25,622 nt of DNA from a virus, in the IMG/VR virus record IMGVR_UViG_3300031951_001096, positions 1-25,622 of that record; one strand, given 5' to 3'. The notes beneath the pieces are model-generated. The model saw only the letters and a program-made list of their open reading frames with translations, was not told the origin of the DNA and did not search any database. The position numbers were made by a program, and so were the translations under genes. Shown here in pieces: positions 1 through 6,488 of this stretch. Within the stretch, counting starts at the first letter, position 1. The number at the start of each line of letters is the position of its first letter.

Positions 1-6
1 TAGAAG

Positions 7-621
7 ATGAGCGATTTTGATAAAATAAAACCTTTACAAAATAAAATAGATACTCTTTTACTAGATATAAAAGATGTAAAACCTAATCTATATGAAGACT
101 ATTCAAACATAGTTGATTATTCTATAAATGGTTTTATTGATTTGGGAGCTGAATATATTAAAAACAACCCACAAGAATTTGAAATTTTTCTAAAAAAATT
201 AAATGACATTATTAAAATATTAATATTTATTAAAACTAAAGAAAACATTCAAGAGGAAAAAGAAAAACGCGATAGGTGTTTACGTATTGCAGATCGCAAA
301 TACGATAAACCATCCGCTTACAAATCTGGTGCTGTTGTTAAGTGTCGTAAAGGTATGATTTGGAAAGGTTTAAAAGAAGAAGTAATTCTTGAAAAAGTAA
401 AAGAAACCCTCCGCACTTGGTTTTCCCGTAAAGGAACACCTGGTAAAAAAGGTGGATGGGTTGATTGTAATGCACCTATTAAAAAAGATGGCAAAATAAC
501 AGGATATAAATCATGCGGTAGAGAAGAAGGAGAAAAACGCTCAAAATACCCTTCATGTCGTCCTACACCTTCACAATGTAAAACACCTGGTAAAGGTACT
601 AAATGGGGTAAAACAAAATAG
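7..621 (+). CDS. DUF5872-like protein with long helical N-terminus
   Basis: 204 residues. The first ~90 residues are predicted helical and lysine/glutamate rich. From about residue 95 the protein is basic and cysteine-bearing: SAYKSGAVVKCRKG, then KGGWVDCNAP, YKSCGREEGEKRSKYPSC and PTPSQCKTPGKGTKWGK. From memory this C-terminal module resembles DUF5872, a domain of unknown function in phage and large-virus proteins; I could not run a profile search. The regularly spaced Cys residues could bind a metal or may simply mark the domain. It is followed 2 nt later by the next gene, so it probably heads or joins an operon whose start lies outside the window. A TAG triplet at 1-3 just before the start may end an upstream gene. 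The role is unknown; its place among head-targeted proteins makes a virion protein possible. Confidence 0.75.
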   Translation: MSDFDKIKPLQNKIDTLLLDIKDVKPNLYEDYSNIVDYSINGFIDLGAEYIKNNPQEFEIFLKKLNDIIKILIFIKTKENIQEEKEKRDRCLRIADRKYDKPSAYKSGAVVKCRKGMIWKGLKEEVILEKVKETLRTWFSRKGTPGKKGGWVDCNAPIKKDGKITGYKSCGREEGEKRSKYPSCRPTPSQCKTPGKGTKWGKTK

Positions 622-623
622 AT

Positions 624-1064
624 ATGGATAACTTTGATTTAAGAAAATATTTAGCTGAAGGTAAATTATATGAAGCAGCTATGGCTTGTCCTTTACCTAC
701 CCAAGATTTAGAACTTAACACCAAAAATAGAGACTCAGCTATTAAAGCAGATTATATTAAATATGGTCCTTTAAATGTTGATGAACCTGGAGATTATTGG
801 GACGAATTAGCAGAACATTGGGATACAACAGTTGAAGCTGCTAAACAATCTTTATGTGCAAATTGTGCAGCATTTGATATTTCCCCAAGAATGGAAGATT
901 GTATGCCTGGACCATTACAAGATGAAGATGGAAAATTAGGATATTGTTGGATGCATAGTTTTAAGTGCCATTCAGCTCGTACTTGTAGGACATGGGCTAA
1001 AGGTGGTCCTATTACACAAGATAGTATATCTTATGATTGGCAAGAGCGTAAAGAAAGTGAGTAA
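624..1064 (+). CDS. Cysteine-rich conserved phage protein with head-targeting-like N-terminus
   Basis: 146 residues. The N-terminus MDNFDLRKYLAEGKLYEAAM has two L-x-E type sites (LAE|G, LYE|A) like those cut by T4-type prohead protease, in a short amphipathic helix. The conserved-looking core has Cys78-x2-Cys81, Cys93, Cys108, Cys115 and Cys121, with the motifs AFDISPRM, GYCWMHSFKC and CRTWAKGGPI. I recall related proteins in marine T4-like phages, always hypothetical. Six clustered cysteines suggest a bound metal or Fe-S cluster, but no named family is assigned and this is inference. It starts 2 nt after the preceding stop and overlaps the next gene by 8 nt. An N-terminal L-x-E peptide on a cysteine-rich domain would fit a protein packaged into the head. 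Confidence 0.75.
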   Translation: MDNFDLRKYLAEGKLYEAAMACPLPTQDLELNTKNRDSAIKADYIKYGPLNVDEPGDYWDELAEHWDTTVEAAKQSLCANCAAFDISPRMEDCMPGPLQDEDGKLGYCWMHSFKCHSARTCRTWAKGGPITQDSISYDWQERKESE

Positions 1065-1320
1065 ACCATACATTGACATAGAAGTTACAGACAAATATAT
1101 TATTCGTGAGTTTAACGAAAATATAGATCCAATTGAATTAAAATGGCATAGGGATTTAGAGAGTCGTACTGTTGAAATTTTAGAAGATACAGATTGGAAA
1201 CTTCAATTAGATAATAGCTTGCCTACCTCACTAAAAGAACATATATTTATACCTGCATTAGAATGGCATCGTGTAATAAAAGGAACAGGAACATTAAAGT
1301 TAAAAATACATAAATTATGA
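1057..1320 (+). CDS. Small cupin-like protein, GTG start
   Basis: About 87 residues when started at GTG 1057, which overlaps the preceding stop by 8 nt. The open frame extends upstream to ATG 1003 and ATG 1033, but those starts lie well inside the upstream gene and add residues unlike the rest. The protein has a WHRD motif, a TDWKLQLDN stretch, an IPALEWHRVIKGTG stretch and alternating beta-strand-like hydrophobics, as in a minimal single-domain cupin in which His residues would be metal ligands. The cupin reading rests on pattern only, and I recall similar short proteins in marine phages without a known function. Its 3' end overlaps the next start codon (ATGA), so the two are probably translationally coupled. 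Confidence 0.6.
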   Translation: MSKPYIDIEVTDKYIIREFNENIDPIELKWHRDLESRTVEILEDTDWKLQLDNSLPTSLKEHIFIPALEWHRVIKGTGTLKLKIHKL

Positions 1321-1598
1321 AAAAAACTGATTTAAAAAATACAATCAAAGAGGAAATTAAAAAAGTATTAATGGAGGAAACGAGTAGAACATCTATACCT
1401 CTTATCCGTGGAGCTCTTAATCAAATAGAAGAGAATGGTAAAATAGAAACTATGAATGCTATGCTTAGAAATCTTACAGATGAAGAAGCTAGACAATTCA
1501 ATTTACTTGTTCAAAAAGGAATAGGAAAAGAAATTAAAAGGATCCCAACTAATTCCCCAGCAGCTGATCCTCGTTTAACCCCAGGAACAACAGATTAA
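1317..1598 (+). CDS. Small probable internal head protein with targeting peptide
   Basis: 93 residues. It opens with the amphipathic helix MKKTDLKNTIKEEIKKVLME, followed by E and a polar region. This pattern recurs in this window (compare the proteins starting at 4939 and 10979) and resembles the capsid-targeting peptides of T4 internal proteins, which gp21 removes after L/I-x-E; here the site would be LME|E. The remainder (IRGALNQIEENGKIETMNAM...) is mostly helical with a Pro/Ala/Thr-rich tail. It overlaps the upstream gene by 4 nt and is the last gene before the terminator at 1651-1679. The role as a packaged head protein is inference; no enzymatic motif is visible. Confidence 0.65.
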   Translation: MKKTDLKNTIKEEIKKVLMEETSRTSIPLIRGALNQIEENGKIETMNAMLRNLTDEEARQFNLLVQKGIGKEIKRIPTNSPAADPRLTPGTTD

Positions 1599-1650
1599 CA
1601 TTTAGAGCAGATCTATAGCCTGTTCGTTTAAAAAATATTTTTGGAGTTGT

Positions 1651-1679
1651 AGCCCGATCTTTGGATTCGGGCTTTTTTT
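1651..1679 (+). terminator. Rho-independent terminator after the first gene cluster
   Basis: Perfect 7-bp stem AGCCCGA (1651-1657) with TCGGGCT (1667-1673), a 9-nt loop, then a run of T. It lies 53 nt after the stop of the preceding gene, and the next gene begins at 1708. Confidence 0.8.
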
Positions 1680-1707
1680 ATTATATATTTAAAACAAAAT
1701 AAGAGTT

Positions 1708-2181
1708 ATGAATATATTTTATATCAATGAAAATCCGATTATTGCTGCTCGTGAATTAACGGATGATCATATTAGAAAAATGCAAATTGAAAGTGCACAA
1801 ATGTGTAGTACTGCTCATTGGGTAAGTGGTTCAACTGCCCCTTACAAACAATCACATACTAACCACCCATCAGCAAAATGGACAAGAGAATCTATACAAC
1901 ATTATAGATGGTTAGTTCAACATGGTTTAGAAATATGTGATGAATTTGAAAAACGATATGGTAAAAGACATAAAACAAAAGATGTACTTGAATGGTTACA
2001 AAATAACGAACCTAATATCCCTGATACCGGATTTGTTAACCCTCCTCAGTGTATGCCCGATCAATATAAATTAGAAGATACTGTGGAAGCGTATAAGAAT
2101 TTTTATGTTAATGACAAGGTAAAAGTAAAAAAATTAGATTGGAAAAAATTAAACAATAAACCAAGATGGATAAACGAATAG
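1708..2181 (+). CDS. Conserved phage protein of unknown function (MNIFY family)
   Basis: 157 residues. It starts MNIFYINENPIIAARELTDD and has the motifs DDHIRKMQIESAQMCSTAH, NHPSAKWTRESIQHYRWL, HGLEICDEFEKRYGKRHKT and GFVNPPQCMPD. I recognise this as a family frequent in tailed phages, usually written with 'DKHVVKM...AQML' and 'HPC.KW.R.S..NY.WL', always annotated as hypothetical. The conserved Asp/His/Cys/Trp residues suggest an enzyme or nucleic-acid-binding fold, but I cannot name an activity. The A-rich leader has no Shine-Dalgarno sequence. The 3' end overlaps the FAD oxidoreductase start by 16 nt, so the two are likely co-transcribed and possibly coupled. Confidence 0.7.
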   Translation: MNIFYINENPIIAARELTDDHIRKMQIESAQMCSTAHWVSGSTAPYKQSHTNHPSAKWTRESIQHYRWLVQHGLEICDEFEKRYGKRHKTKDVLEWLQNNEPNIPDTGFVNPPQCMPDQYKLEDTVEAYKNFYVNDKVKVKKLDWKKLNNKPRWINE

Positions 2182-3467
2182 TAATAGTAGGAGCCGGTGT
2201 GGCAGGTGTAAATGCTGCAACTAAGTTAGTAGATAATGGATATCCTGGAGAATTAATTACATTAATTGATATGGGTAAAGATCCATATAACCGTAAACCT
2301 GAAGAAGTAATGACAGGTTTTTTAGGTGCTGGAGGTTGGTCTGATGGTAAATTAACTTACCATACAGCAATTGGAGGACAATTATCAAAATACTGTGGTG
2401 AGGATAAAGCAATGGAATTAATGGATCAAGTGATTACTAATTTCAAACGTTTTCACCCTAAACCAGAGGAAGTACAATGCTCAAATCCTGAAGCAGAACC
2501 TGAATTTATTAAACCATATTTTGGTTTACGTTTATTTCCTGTATGGCACGTAGGAACAGATTATCTATCTGAAATTGCTAAAAATTGGTATGATTATTTA
2601 GTGTCTAAAGGTGTTAATTTTATTTGGGAAAATAAAGTTCATGATATTAATGCTGAACTTAATTTAGTTCTTTACTATGATCCAATTACAGCCGTTGGTA
2701 AAGGAATTTCATATGATGAACTTATCTTTGCAGTAGGCAAATCAGGCATTGACTTTGCCCAACAATTAGCTAATAAATATAAACTCCCAGATGAACCAAA
2801 ATCAGTTCAAATTGGTGTTCGATTTGAGGCACCACAAGAACACTTCCAAAAACTAATCGATATATCATATGACTTTAAGTTATATAGAAAATTTGATGAT
2901 GAAGGTGTTTCGTTACGTTCATTTTGTACAAACAATAATGCAGCTTATGTTGCTGTAGAGGAAACATATGGAGATCATAGCTACAATGGACATGCAAAGA
3001 AAGATGAAGCATATAGAAATAATATGACTAACTTTGGTATCTTAATGGAAATTAATGGTATTGAAGATCCATTTAAGTGGTCACGTGATGTAGTAAACAA
3101 ATTACAATTTAACGGAACAGGTTTATATTATAGTCCATCTCGTACACCTTCAACCACATCAGAAGGTAATAACGTAACATCTTTCCAAATTGAATTTTTA
3201 GATGGTGTAAGAGAGATAATGGGTGGTTACTTTAAATATGTAGAGGATTTTATTGAAGATATGAAAAAAGTATTCCCTACATTAGGAGATGATTGGGGGA
3301 TTTATATACCTGAGGTAAAATATCTTTCACCTGAGGTTAAAGTAAACTATGAAAACCTTAGTTTGATTGATTATCCTAACGTATATTTTGTAGGTGATGC
3401 TTTAAGTGCACGTGGTATTACAGTATCAGGAGCCCAAGCGATTTATGTAGCTGAATCATTGCTATAA
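2166..3467 (+). CDS. FAD-dependent oxidoreductase (COG2509-like)
   Basis: 433 residues. The N-terminal Rossmann dinucleotide-binding motif is IVIVGAGVAGVNAATKL (residues ~5-21), followed by an acidic strand end LITLID. A second block reads GGWSDGKLTYHTAIGG, as in COG2509-type flavoproteins where 'SDGKL' follows the FAD-binding region. The C-terminal flavin-contact motif is VYFVGDALSARGITVSGAQA. These are the expected elements of an FAD-dependent dehydrogenase of the uncharacterised COG2509 group; the substrate is unknown. The length is close to that of the bacterial enzymes (about 430-530) and all three FAD signatures are present, so it is probably active. It overlaps the upstream gene by 16 nt and ends 3 nt before a late-promoter-like motif. 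Such an enzyme within a virion gene block is unusual and may be a metabolic gene acquired from a host. Confidence 0.8.
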   Translation: MDKRIVIVGAGVAGVNAATKLVDNGYPGELITLIDMGKDPYNRKPEEVMTGFLGAGGWSDGKLTYHTAIGGQLSKYCGEDKAMELMDQVITNFKRFHPKPEEVQCSNPEAEPEFIKPYFGLRLFPVWHVGTDYLSEIAKNWYDYLVSKGVNFIWENKVHDINAELNLVLYYDPITAVGKGISYDELIFAVGKSGIDFAQQLANKYKLPDEPKSVQIGVRFEAPQEHFQKLIDISYDFKLYRKFDDEGVSLRSFCTNNNAAYVAVEETYGDHSYNGHAKKDEAYRNNMTNFGILMEINGIEDPFKWSRDVVNKLQFNGTGLYYSPSRTPSTTSEGNNVTSFQIEFLDGVREIMGGYFKYVEDFIEDMKKVFPTLGDDWGIYIPEVKYLSPEVKVNYENLSLIDYPNVYFVGDALSARGITVSGAQAIYVAESLL

Positions 3468-3469
3468 TA

Positions 3470-3480
3470 TTTATAATAAA
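3470..3480 (+). promoter_or_regulatory. Late-promoter-like motif upstream of the DUF6884-like gene
   Basis: TTTATAATAAA, with the same core as the motifs at 4917, 9998, 17273, 17777 and 18471 and close to the T4 late promoter TATAAATA. It ends only 5 nt before the ATG at 3486. If transcription starts 6-8 nt downstream, as in T4, the message would be nearly leaderless. Confidence 0.5.
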
Positions 3481-3485
3481 ATATA

Positions 3486-3968
3486 ATGGCTAAAATAGTA
3501 CTTTTAAGTTGCACTAAATCTAAAACACCATATAAAGCACCAGCTCAAGAATTATATTCTGCTTCTCCTATGTTTCAAAAAACGTTAGAATATGGGAAAA
3601 CACTTAAACCTGATAAAATGTTTATTTTATCTGCTAAACATCATTTAGTTAATTTAAACCAAGAGTTAGCTCCTTATGATTTAACTTTAAAAGATTTTAA
3701 CAAAGATGAAAAAGAAAGATGGGGTGAAGAAGTTTATAAGGAAATAAAACAACGTGGTATAAATCCTGAAAAAAATAAATTTATATTTTTAGCTGGAAAT
3801 GAATATATTAAACCATTATTAAAATATATTCCTGAATCTAATATTGAAAACCCAATGGGTGGTAGAAGATTTGGTGAGAGACTAAAATGGTTAAACAGCC
3901 AATTAAATAAATTACAAGAAGCATTTAATAAAATTAAAAACTACATATATGAAATTCTCCAAAGATAA
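3486..3968 (+). CDS. DUF6884-like (YaaA-related) protein
   Basis: 160 residues. The N-terminal motif is IVLLSCTKSKTPYKAPAQEL, followed by LYSASPMFQKTLEY, FILSAKHHLV and LAPYDLTLKDF. The 'SC.K.K....PA.ELY..S..F' plus 'ILSAK.GL......PYD' pattern is that of DUF6884/YaaA-related proteins, some of which lie beside 7-deazaguanine DNA- or tRNA-modification genes. No tgt, queC or queD homologue is visible here, so a modification role is only a possibility. From about residue 130 a Lys/Asn/Gln-rich helical tail follows. It starts right after a late-promoter-like motif and overlaps the next gene by 20 nt. Family assignment is fairly sure; the function is unknown. Confidence 0.7.
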   Translation: MAKIVLLSCTKSKTPYKAPAQELYSASPMFQKTLEYGKTLKPDKMFILSAKHHLVNLNQELAPYDLTLKDFNKDEKERWGEEVYKEIKQRGINPEKNKFIFLAGNEYIKPLLKYIPESNIENPMGGRRFGERLKWLNSQLNKLQEAFNKIKNYIYEILQR

Positions 3969-4380
3969 AATAAATGAATATATAACATTATATTTAAATG
4001 ACCTCTCAGATTATGGAGATGATGGAGAACATGAATTAGCAGAGTCTATTTTAAACCCATTTAAATCAACTATAGATGAATCCGAAGAGGATGTTTACGG
4101 TTTATTAAAAGAAACAGCTAAAAACTCCCCAGAACATAAACAAATTGTAGTAGAATTTTTAGAATATTTAAAAGAAGTCTCAGGTAATAATAATATTGAA
4201 ATCAAAAATATAGATTATTATCAACAATTGTTAGATATGAATAGGTATTCTTTATCTCAAAGAAAATATCTTCAAGGAATTATCAATTATGCTAAAAAAC
4301 AAAATGGTTTGGTAACTCCAAAACAATTTGATATATTACAACGCCTTAAAACAGGGGATTTCAATTACGGTAAAAAATAA
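3949..4380 (+). CDS. Uncharacterised protein
   Basis: 143 residues. It starts MKFSKDKINEYITLYLNDLS inside the end of the upstream gene (20-nt overlap) and ends 3 nt before the next ATG. The first ~80 residues are acidic and helical. The C-terminal ~45 residues (RYSLSQRKYLQGIINYAKKQ, then LVTPKQFDILQRLKTGDFNY) form a basic helical segment that looks like a small separate domain. I recall similar 'LT.KQ...L.RL..GDF' tails in phage hypotheticals but cannot name a function. Overlaps on both sides place it in one transcription unit with the DUF6884-like and P-loop genes. Confidence 0.65.
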   Translation: MKFSKDKINEYITLYLNDLSDYGDDGEHELAESILNPFKSTIDESEEDVYGLLKETAKNSPEHKQIVVEFLEYLKEVSGNNNIEIKNIDYYQQLLDMNRYSLSQRKYLQGIINYAKKQNGLVTPKQFDILQRLKTGDFNYGKK

Positions 4381-4383
4381 TTT

Positions 4384-4914
4384 ATGAAAATAGGTTTTTG
4401 TGGAACAATGTCTGTAGGTAAAACCACTTTAGTTAATGCTTTAAAAGAACTACCAGAATTTAACGATTTTTATTTTGCAACAGAACGTTCAAAATATTTA
4501 CGTGATTTAGGTATTCCATTAAATACTGATTCAACAATAAAAGGCCAATTTATATTTTTAGCTGAACGCGCATCTGAGTTACTTAGGGATAAAGTCATAA
4601 CAGATCGCACAGTTATAGATGTAATGGCTTTTACACGTTTAGCTGAATCGATTCCATACTATATAGCAGATGAGATATGTCAAGCGGCTTCATATTTAAT
4701 AGGTGAATATGATTATATATTCTACATTTCCCCTGAAGGTGTAGAAATAGAGGATAATGGTGTTAGAACAACAAACTCAGAATATAGAAAAGACGTTGAT
4801 TTAGAGATTCAAGGTTTGTTAAGAAAATATCCTCATAAAATAAAAAATTTCACAATTTTAACAGGCAATGTTGAGGAAAGAATACAAAAAGTTAAACAGA
4901 CGCTATTTTCGTAA
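4384..4914 (+). CDS. P-loop NTPase, AAA_28/NadR-like kinase
   Basis: 176 residues. The Walker A motif is G7-T-M-S-V-G-K-T-T15, immediately after an N-terminal beta strand. Further motifs are ATERSKYLRDLG (substrate-side segment), DRTVIDVMAFTRL (Walker-B/DRx-like) and YDYIFYISPEG, followed by a lid-like region with TTNSEYRKDVD. This is the layout of small nucleoside or nucleotide kinases of the AAA_28 group, which includes the ribosyl-nicotinamide kinase domain of NadR. The substrate cannot be told from sequence; a nucleotide or NAD precursor is plausible. It follows the upstream gene by 3 nt and is last in this unit, just before a late-promoter motif. The length matches single-domain kinases. 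Confidence 0.75.
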   Translation: MKIGFCGTMSVGKTTLVNALKELPEFNDFYFATERSKYLRDLGIPLNTDSTIKGQFIFLAERASELLRDKVITDRTVIDVMAFTRLAESIPYYIADEICQAASYLIGEYDYIFYISPEGVEIEDNGVRTTNSEYRKDVDLEIQGLLRKYPHKIKNFTILTGNVEERIQKVKQTLFS

Positions 4915-4916
4915 TA

Positions 4917-4929
4917 TTTATAAATAAAC
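4917..4929 (+). promoter_or_regulatory. Late promoter, exact TATAAATA core
   Basis: TTTATAAATAAAC, containing TATAAATA at 4919-4926, identical to the T4 late promoter core recognised by the gp55-type late sigma factor. It lies 12 nt upstream of the ATG at 4939 in a 24-nt gap between genes. The same 13-mer occurs at 9998-10010. Confidence 0.65.
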
Positions 4930-4938
4930 TATATTAAA

Positions 4939-5841
4939 ATGAAAAAAACTCGTTTACTTGAAATTATACGTGAAGAAATATCTAGTGCTCTAAGAGAAGG
5001 TGAAGCTGAAGAAAAAGCAGCTAAAGCGGCTGCACTTAAAGCTACTGATTTAGAAATTAAAGCTTTGCAAAAGAAAAAAGCTGACATGATGAGAACTGGT
5101 GTAGCTGAAGCTACACTTGAAGAAGATCTTTTAAATGAAACCCCAATCTATGATGTATCTGACATGGAAGGTTTTAAATCAGCTTTAGATAAATTTAGAG
5201 ATGAGAATGTATCAAAAAGTAAAGCTCTTAATCTTTTATTAACTAAATTAGAAGATGAAGGTACAGTTGATACTAATCAATTAAGTAAAGATATGGGGGT
5301 TGATACAGCTGCATTCAATAACCAGGAAATTAGAAAATTTTTAAATCGCCCTGAAGATGAATTTTTTGAAAATCCTAAAACTGGAGAAGAATTACTTGAT
5401 TTTACACCATATTTAACTAAAGCAGATAAAAAAAGAGGTAGAGCAGCAGGCGAAAAAACAACTACTGAACCTAAAATATCAGCTAAATCAAAAAGCACAA
5501 CATCAACAGGAACTAAAGAACCTAAAAAAGCTACTTTAACTAAAGGGGATGATGGATTTGATGATGTAACTTACTCTAAACCTGAAACAACTACTAAACC
5601 AAAAGCTACAGAAACGGACAAAGCAGATGCTGCTGCTTCTAAAACTCCTAAATTAGATAAATTAGCTAATAACCAAGATGCTCTTTTAAAAGCTCAAAAA
5701 GAAACCCAAAGTAAAATGAAAGAACTAGCTGGTAAGATTAGAGGAGCTGAAGGGGCTGAAAGAGAAAATTTAATGGGCGAACTTAAAAAATTAAATAAAT
5801 TAAATGGAGAAATTCAATCTAAATTGGATAAACTATTTTAA
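4939..5841 (+). CDS. Probable internal head protein, Ala/Lys/Glu-rich
   Basis: 300 residues. The N-terminal targeting-like helix MKKTRLLEIIREEISSALRE is followed by G (predicted cleavage LRE|G). The body is low-complexity and strongly charged. Residues ~25-55 and ~230-300 are predicted coiled coil (EEKAAKAAALKATD; QDALLKAQKETQSK). The middle, about 165-225, is a Thr/Lys/Pro-rich linker likely to be disordered. No catalytic motif is visible. A cleavable targeting peptide and a soluble charged body fit a T4-like internal or core protein co-packaged with DNA. It is transcribed from its own late promoter and followed by a terminator at 5880-5914. Assignment is by pattern, not homology. Confidence 0.65.
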   Translation: MKKTRLLEIIREEISSALREGEAEEKAAKAAALKATDLEIKALQKKKADMMRTGVAEATLEEDLLNETPIYDVSDMEGFKSALDKFRDENVSKSKALNLLLTKLEDEGTVDTNQLSKDMGVDTAAFNNQEIRKFLNRPEDEFFENPKTGEELLDFTPYLTKADKKRGRAAGEKTTTEPKISAKSKSTTSTGTKEPKKATLTKGDDGFDDVTYSKPETTTKPKATETDKADAAASKTPKLDKLANNQDALLKAQKETQSKMKELAGKIRGAEGAERENLMGELKKLNKLNGEIQSKLDKLF

Positions 5842-5879
5842 TTTATGAAGTTTTTTTACTACTACATTAACATAATCAT

Positions 5880-5914
5880 GTGTCTGCTTTAATATATGGC
5901 AGACACTTTTTTTT
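5880..5914 (+). terminator. Rho-independent terminator between the head protein and membrane protein genes
   Basis: 8-bp stem GTGTCTGC (5880-5887) with GCAGACAC (5899-5906), an 11-nt loop, then eight T. An open frame with an ATG at 5880 runs through this hairpin into the next gene; the hairpin argues against that start and for the ATG at 5922. Confidence 0.85.
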
Positions 5915-5921
5915 AAAAATT

Positions 5922-6488
5922 ATGACTATAAAAACTAAAATAATACTCGGACTATCAGCTATATTAACAATATGTTTAATAGCATTATATGGTTTATTTA
6001 AATTGTATCAACATGAAAAAGAAGAAAGAAAACGATACAATAACAACATGATTGCTCTTGTAGAAGATAAAAGTAAACAACAATCACTCACGTTAAATGA
6101 ACTTAAAAAGTTATACCCAAAATATGATTCTTTAGCTAAAGTGCTTAATATCAAAACTAAAAATATTACTGATATAGTAGAAACTAGATACCGTTTTAAA
6201 GATTCTATTTTAACATCTACTATATTAAAAAAAGATAGTATATCTGAAAAAGCATATTTTGCATTAACTGAAAAATGTTATAAATTTTCGGGGTTTATTA
6301 AAAAAGATTCCATATCATTCACCAATAAAGAATTTAAAGATAATTTAACAACATTTTTATACAAAGATTGGGAGAAAAAATATTTATGGGGACTGTTAAA
6401 ATTTAACCCATTTTATACTTCCAAAGTATATAGTGAATGCATGCAAGATACAATTGCAGTCATTAACAATATAAAAATTAAAAAATAA
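5922..6488 (+). CDS. Membrane-anchored protein, spanin-like, resembling Bacteroidetes phage proteins
   Basis: About 188 residues from ATG 5922 (MTIKTKIILG). That start was chosen because the ATG at 5880 lies inside the terminator hairpin. Residues ~7-27 form one strongly hydrophobic segment (IILGLSAILTICLIALYG), followed by a charged stretch (YQHEKEERKRYNNN) and a long predicted helix. The C-terminal part has the pattern FSGFIKKDSISFTN, DNLTTFLYK, YLWGLLKF and SKVYSE. This arrangement of membrane anchor, coiled region and 'F.G.I..DS...W........VYSE' tail resembles proteins of Bacteroidetes phages (DUF6549-like) often lying near lysis genes, so an inner-membrane spanin is possible. No lysin or holin gene is seen nearby. 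It overlaps the terminase start by 1 nt (TAATG). Confidence 0.65.
   Translation: MTIKTKIILGLSAILTICLIALYGLFKLYQHEKEERKRYNNNMIALVEDKSKQQSLTLNELKKLYPKYDSLAKVLNIKTKNITDIVETRYRFKDSILTSTILKKDSISEKAYFALTEKCYKFSGFIKKDSISFTNKEFKDNLTTFLYKDWEKKYLWGLLKFNPFYTSKVYSECMQDTIAVINNIKIKK

Noticed and set aside
1003-1056. Upstream start codons for the cupin-like gene
   Set aside because: They overlap the cysteine-rich gene by up to 62 nt and add residues that look like out-of-frame reading; GTG 1057 fits better, though ATG 1033 cannot be excluded.
1599-1680. Possible tRNA gene
   Set aside because: The hairpin with TTCGGGC looked like a T-arm at first, but no cloverleaf, anticodon arm or acceptor stem can be drawn; a terminator explains it.
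1681-1707. Late promoter before the MNIFY-family gene
   Set aside because: TATATATTTAAAACAAAAT is AT-rich but lacks the TATAA(A)TAA core; it could be another promoter type, but nothing supports it.
5880-5921. Upstream ATG for the membrane protein gene
   Set aside because: It lies within the stem of a perfect 8-bp terminator hairpin and adds residues unlike a normal N-terminus; ATG 5922 directly precedes the TM segment.
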